The notes beneath the pieces are model-generated. The model searched no databases, had not been told where the DNA came from, and saw nothing but the letters and a program-made list of their open reading frames with translations. Position numbers and translations under genes: made by a program. Positions 5,938 through 6,885 of a DNA stretch of 6,885 nt are shown in pieces; the stretch's first letter is position 1, and each line of letters opens with the position of its first letter. The DNA comes from Thermococci archaeon (GTDB lineage Archaea > Methanobacteriota_B > Thermococci > Thermococcales > Thermococcaceae), in contig QMUB01000067.1 in assembly GCA_003663695.1 (NCBI GenBank), forward strand, positions 1-6,885, written 5' to 3'.

Positions 5938-6409
5938 ATGTGGAAGAAAATGCTTGGGTTGATGCTGGGGTTGTTGGTACTGAGCATGACAGTGGGAGCA
6001 GTAAGCGCCGCTGGCATACCAGACAATAAAAATGTGCTTTCTATAGAAATGCAGAAGAGAATTATAGATCAATATTCCCAACTTAAAGCTAGTGGAAGGA
6101 TAGAAGAAGCAAACAGATTATTAGCAAGGTATGGATTTGTCAAGCTGGGAAGTAGGAAAATCCATCAAAAATTCAATGGGTGGAGGAATAAGCGCACATA
6201 TGATCTATACCCACACCTATGGCAATACTCAATTGGCAAGTACAGTTAGTGAAATTTCGGGAACTGTTGTCGGAATGCTATTTGAGAATCCAGTAACGGG
6301 GTATATAGTCTCTGGTACAGTAAAATATGCTGTCTACAACCTTATAGAAGAAGACGGAAAATGGACAAGTGATTCTGTAGATAAATATGTCCAACTTCCG
6401 AGAGATTGA
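5938..6409 (+). pseudogene. Small secreted protein, reading frame broken by a one-base shift (unknown family)
   Basis: I do not recognise this family. The first frame (5938-6249, 103 codons) starts MWKKMLGLMLGLLVLSMTVG and has a classic signal peptide with cleavage expected after Ala24 or Ala25. A charged amphipathic stretch follows, with R-I-E-E-A-N-R-L-L-A-R-Y-G-F-V (54-68). Beyond about residue 72 it turns into implausible sequence (W-R-N-K-R-T-Y-D-L-Y-P-H). The +1 frame becomes protein-like exactly there: G-K-S-I-K-N-S-M-G-G-G-I-S-A-H, then a Ser/Thr/Val-rich hydrophobic stretch with VSEISGTVVGMLFENPVTGY and V-K-Y-A-V-Y, ending D-K-Y-V-Q-L-P-R-D at TGA 6407-6409. Removing one base near the A-runs at 6157-6160 or 6167-6171 would give one protein of about 156 residues. 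It may be a pseudogene, a sequencing error or a slippage-expressed gene. It is preceded by a strong promoter and Shine-Dalgarno and followed closely by the next gene. A second ORF starting at ATG 6131 has no real ribosome binding site. Confidence 0.6.
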
Positions 6410-6423
6410 CAAAGGTGTTAGAA

Positions 6424-6828
6424 ATGCAGATACCTAAACTAACTCCTGAAGAGAAGGAGAGGTTCGTGGGGAATCTTCCCATTTTCTTTTTTTACTATTT
6501 AATGCTCTTTGCATTTTTCTGGTATGGCCTTTCTCACAAGACCCCTGAGGAGATCAGGAGAGGGGGACTTCCTAGGCCAACACCCATGCCGATAGCTACG
6601 GTGATAGCACTCTTGATAGTCTTTTACTTGCGATGCAGAGATAATCCTAAAAAATGCATCACGGCAAAATCAGGATTCTTTGCAATTTTTGGATTTTATA
6701 CTATGTACTTAGTTACAGCATATGTTGGAAGTGTTCTTTTGCTGTTTATCCTAACATTACTGCTCATTTATGTCAATACACTCATAAAAACAAAAGAGGA
6801 TTTTAAAATGAGAAAAAGGTTTAAGTAG
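6424..6828 (+). CDS. Small four-segment membrane protein of unknown function
   Basis: I do not recognise this protein. It has 134 residues from ATG 6424, chosen because AAAGGTG (6411-6417) lies six bases upstream. An in-frame TTG at 6406 overlapping the preceding stop (TTGA) is an alternative that would add six residues. A charged N-terminus (L-T-P-E-E-K-E-R-F) is followed by hydrophobic segments at about 17-36 (very aromatic: F-F-F-Y-Y-L-M-L-F-A-F-F-W-Y), 55-69, 83-101 and 101-121, and a basic tail (M-R-K-R-F-K). The loop after the second segment holds two Cys (71 and 78) within C-R-D-N-P-K-K-C. It lies 14 bp after the broken secreted-protein gene and surely shares its transcript. The gene is A/T-rich compared with the transporter genes. 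A partner, processing or protection role for the secreted product is possible but unproven. Confidence 0.7.
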   Translation: MQIPKLTPEEKERFVGNLPIFFFYYLMLFAFFWYGLSHKTPEEIRRGGLPRPTPMPIATVIALLIVFYLRCRDNPKKCITAKSGFFAIFGFYTMYLVTAYVGSVLLLFILTLLLIYVNTLIKTKEDFKMRKRFK

Positions 6829-6863
6829 AATAAATGTAACATCTTGGAGATTAGGGGGCATCT

Positions 6864-6885
6864 ATGGTGTGGAGAGATTTTAAGC
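6864..6885 (+). CDS. Possible start of a further gene (cut by window end)
   Basis: ATG 6864 begins a frame encoding M-V-W-R-D-F-K before the window ends. A G-rich stretch (TTAGGGGGC, 6851-6859) a few bases upstream could act as a ribosome binding site. It lies 35 bp after the membrane-protein gene on the same strand and could continue that operon. Seven codons are too few for more than a tentative call. Confidence 0.3.

Noticed and set aside
5904..6023. Short upstream frame starting at ATG 5904 and overlapping the secreted-protein start out of frame
   Set aside because: The predicted transcript starts at about 5908-5911, after this ATG, and the frame has no ribosome binding site. It is probably incidental, though it would matter if transcription starts earlier.
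6157..6171. Programmed ribosomal frameshifting at the A-runs
   Set aside because: No classical slippery heptamer or downstream pseudoknot is evident, and the needed shift is +1. A sequencing error or recent mutation is simpler.
6131..6409. Treating the second frame as an independent gene starting at ATG 6131
   Set aside because: There is only AAGGT directly touching the ATG and no usable spacing. The first residues up to about 6150 look unrelated to the rest, so it is better explained as the shifted continuation of the secreted protein.
1..6885. CRISPR array, tRNA/rRNA gene, insertion sequence or attachment-site repeats
   Set aside because: I saw no regularly spaced direct repeats, no cloverleaf or rRNA-like G+C-rich stretch, no transposase motifs and no flanking terminal repeats when reading both strands.

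Overview
The window looks like a chromosomal segment of a hyperthermophilic euryarchaeon of the order Thermococcales (Thermococcus/Pyrococcus type). This rests on the gene families present, on archaeal BRE/TATA promoters, on strong GGAGGTGAT-type ribosome binding sites, on T-rich rather than hairpin terminators, and on the general character of the proteins. It is an inference from reading, not from a database match.

Layout from left to right. Positions 1-217 (+) are the last 71 codons of a TldD/PmbA-family protein. Positions 239-1343 (-) hold a two-gene, translationally coupled membrane unit: a PAP2 phosphatase followed by a COG2426-type small membrane protein annotated as a 'small multidrug export' protein. 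Positions about 1399-1964 (+) are a scar. It consists of fragments of a UPF0104 (lysylphosphatidylglycerol synthase-like) membrane protein fused, out of frame, to the C-terminal end of a polysaccharide deacetylase-like protein. Positions 1917-3964 (-) carry a secernin-like C69 Ntn-hydrolase followed by a DUF4097-type repeat protein. Divergent from these, positions 4051-5773 (+) encode a FecCD/BtuC-type ABC permease and its ATPase, overlapping by 8 nt. No substrate-binding protein gene is visible next to them.

The right end (5774-6885) is different in character and more A/T-rich. A strong promoter drives a short leader whose only structure is a perfect 8-bp hairpin that buries the ribosome binding site. 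Behind it lies a small secreted protein whose reading frame is broken by a one-base shift, then a small protein with four predicted membrane segments that I do not recognise. This secreted-plus-membrane pair is the best candidate for something undescribed.

How the genes work together. The ABC genes form one uptake transporter for a metal-chelate or cobalamin-like substrate. The PAP2/COG2426 pair probably acts at the membrane, perhaps on isoprenoid or phospholipid phosphates. The nearby UPF0104 and deacetylase remnants suggest that the locus once held more genes for envelope lipid or glycan handling, since lost by deletion. The C69 and DUF4097 genes are probably co-transcribed, but a shared job cannot be deduced. 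No tRNA, rRNA, CRISPR array, insertion sequence or attachment site was seen.
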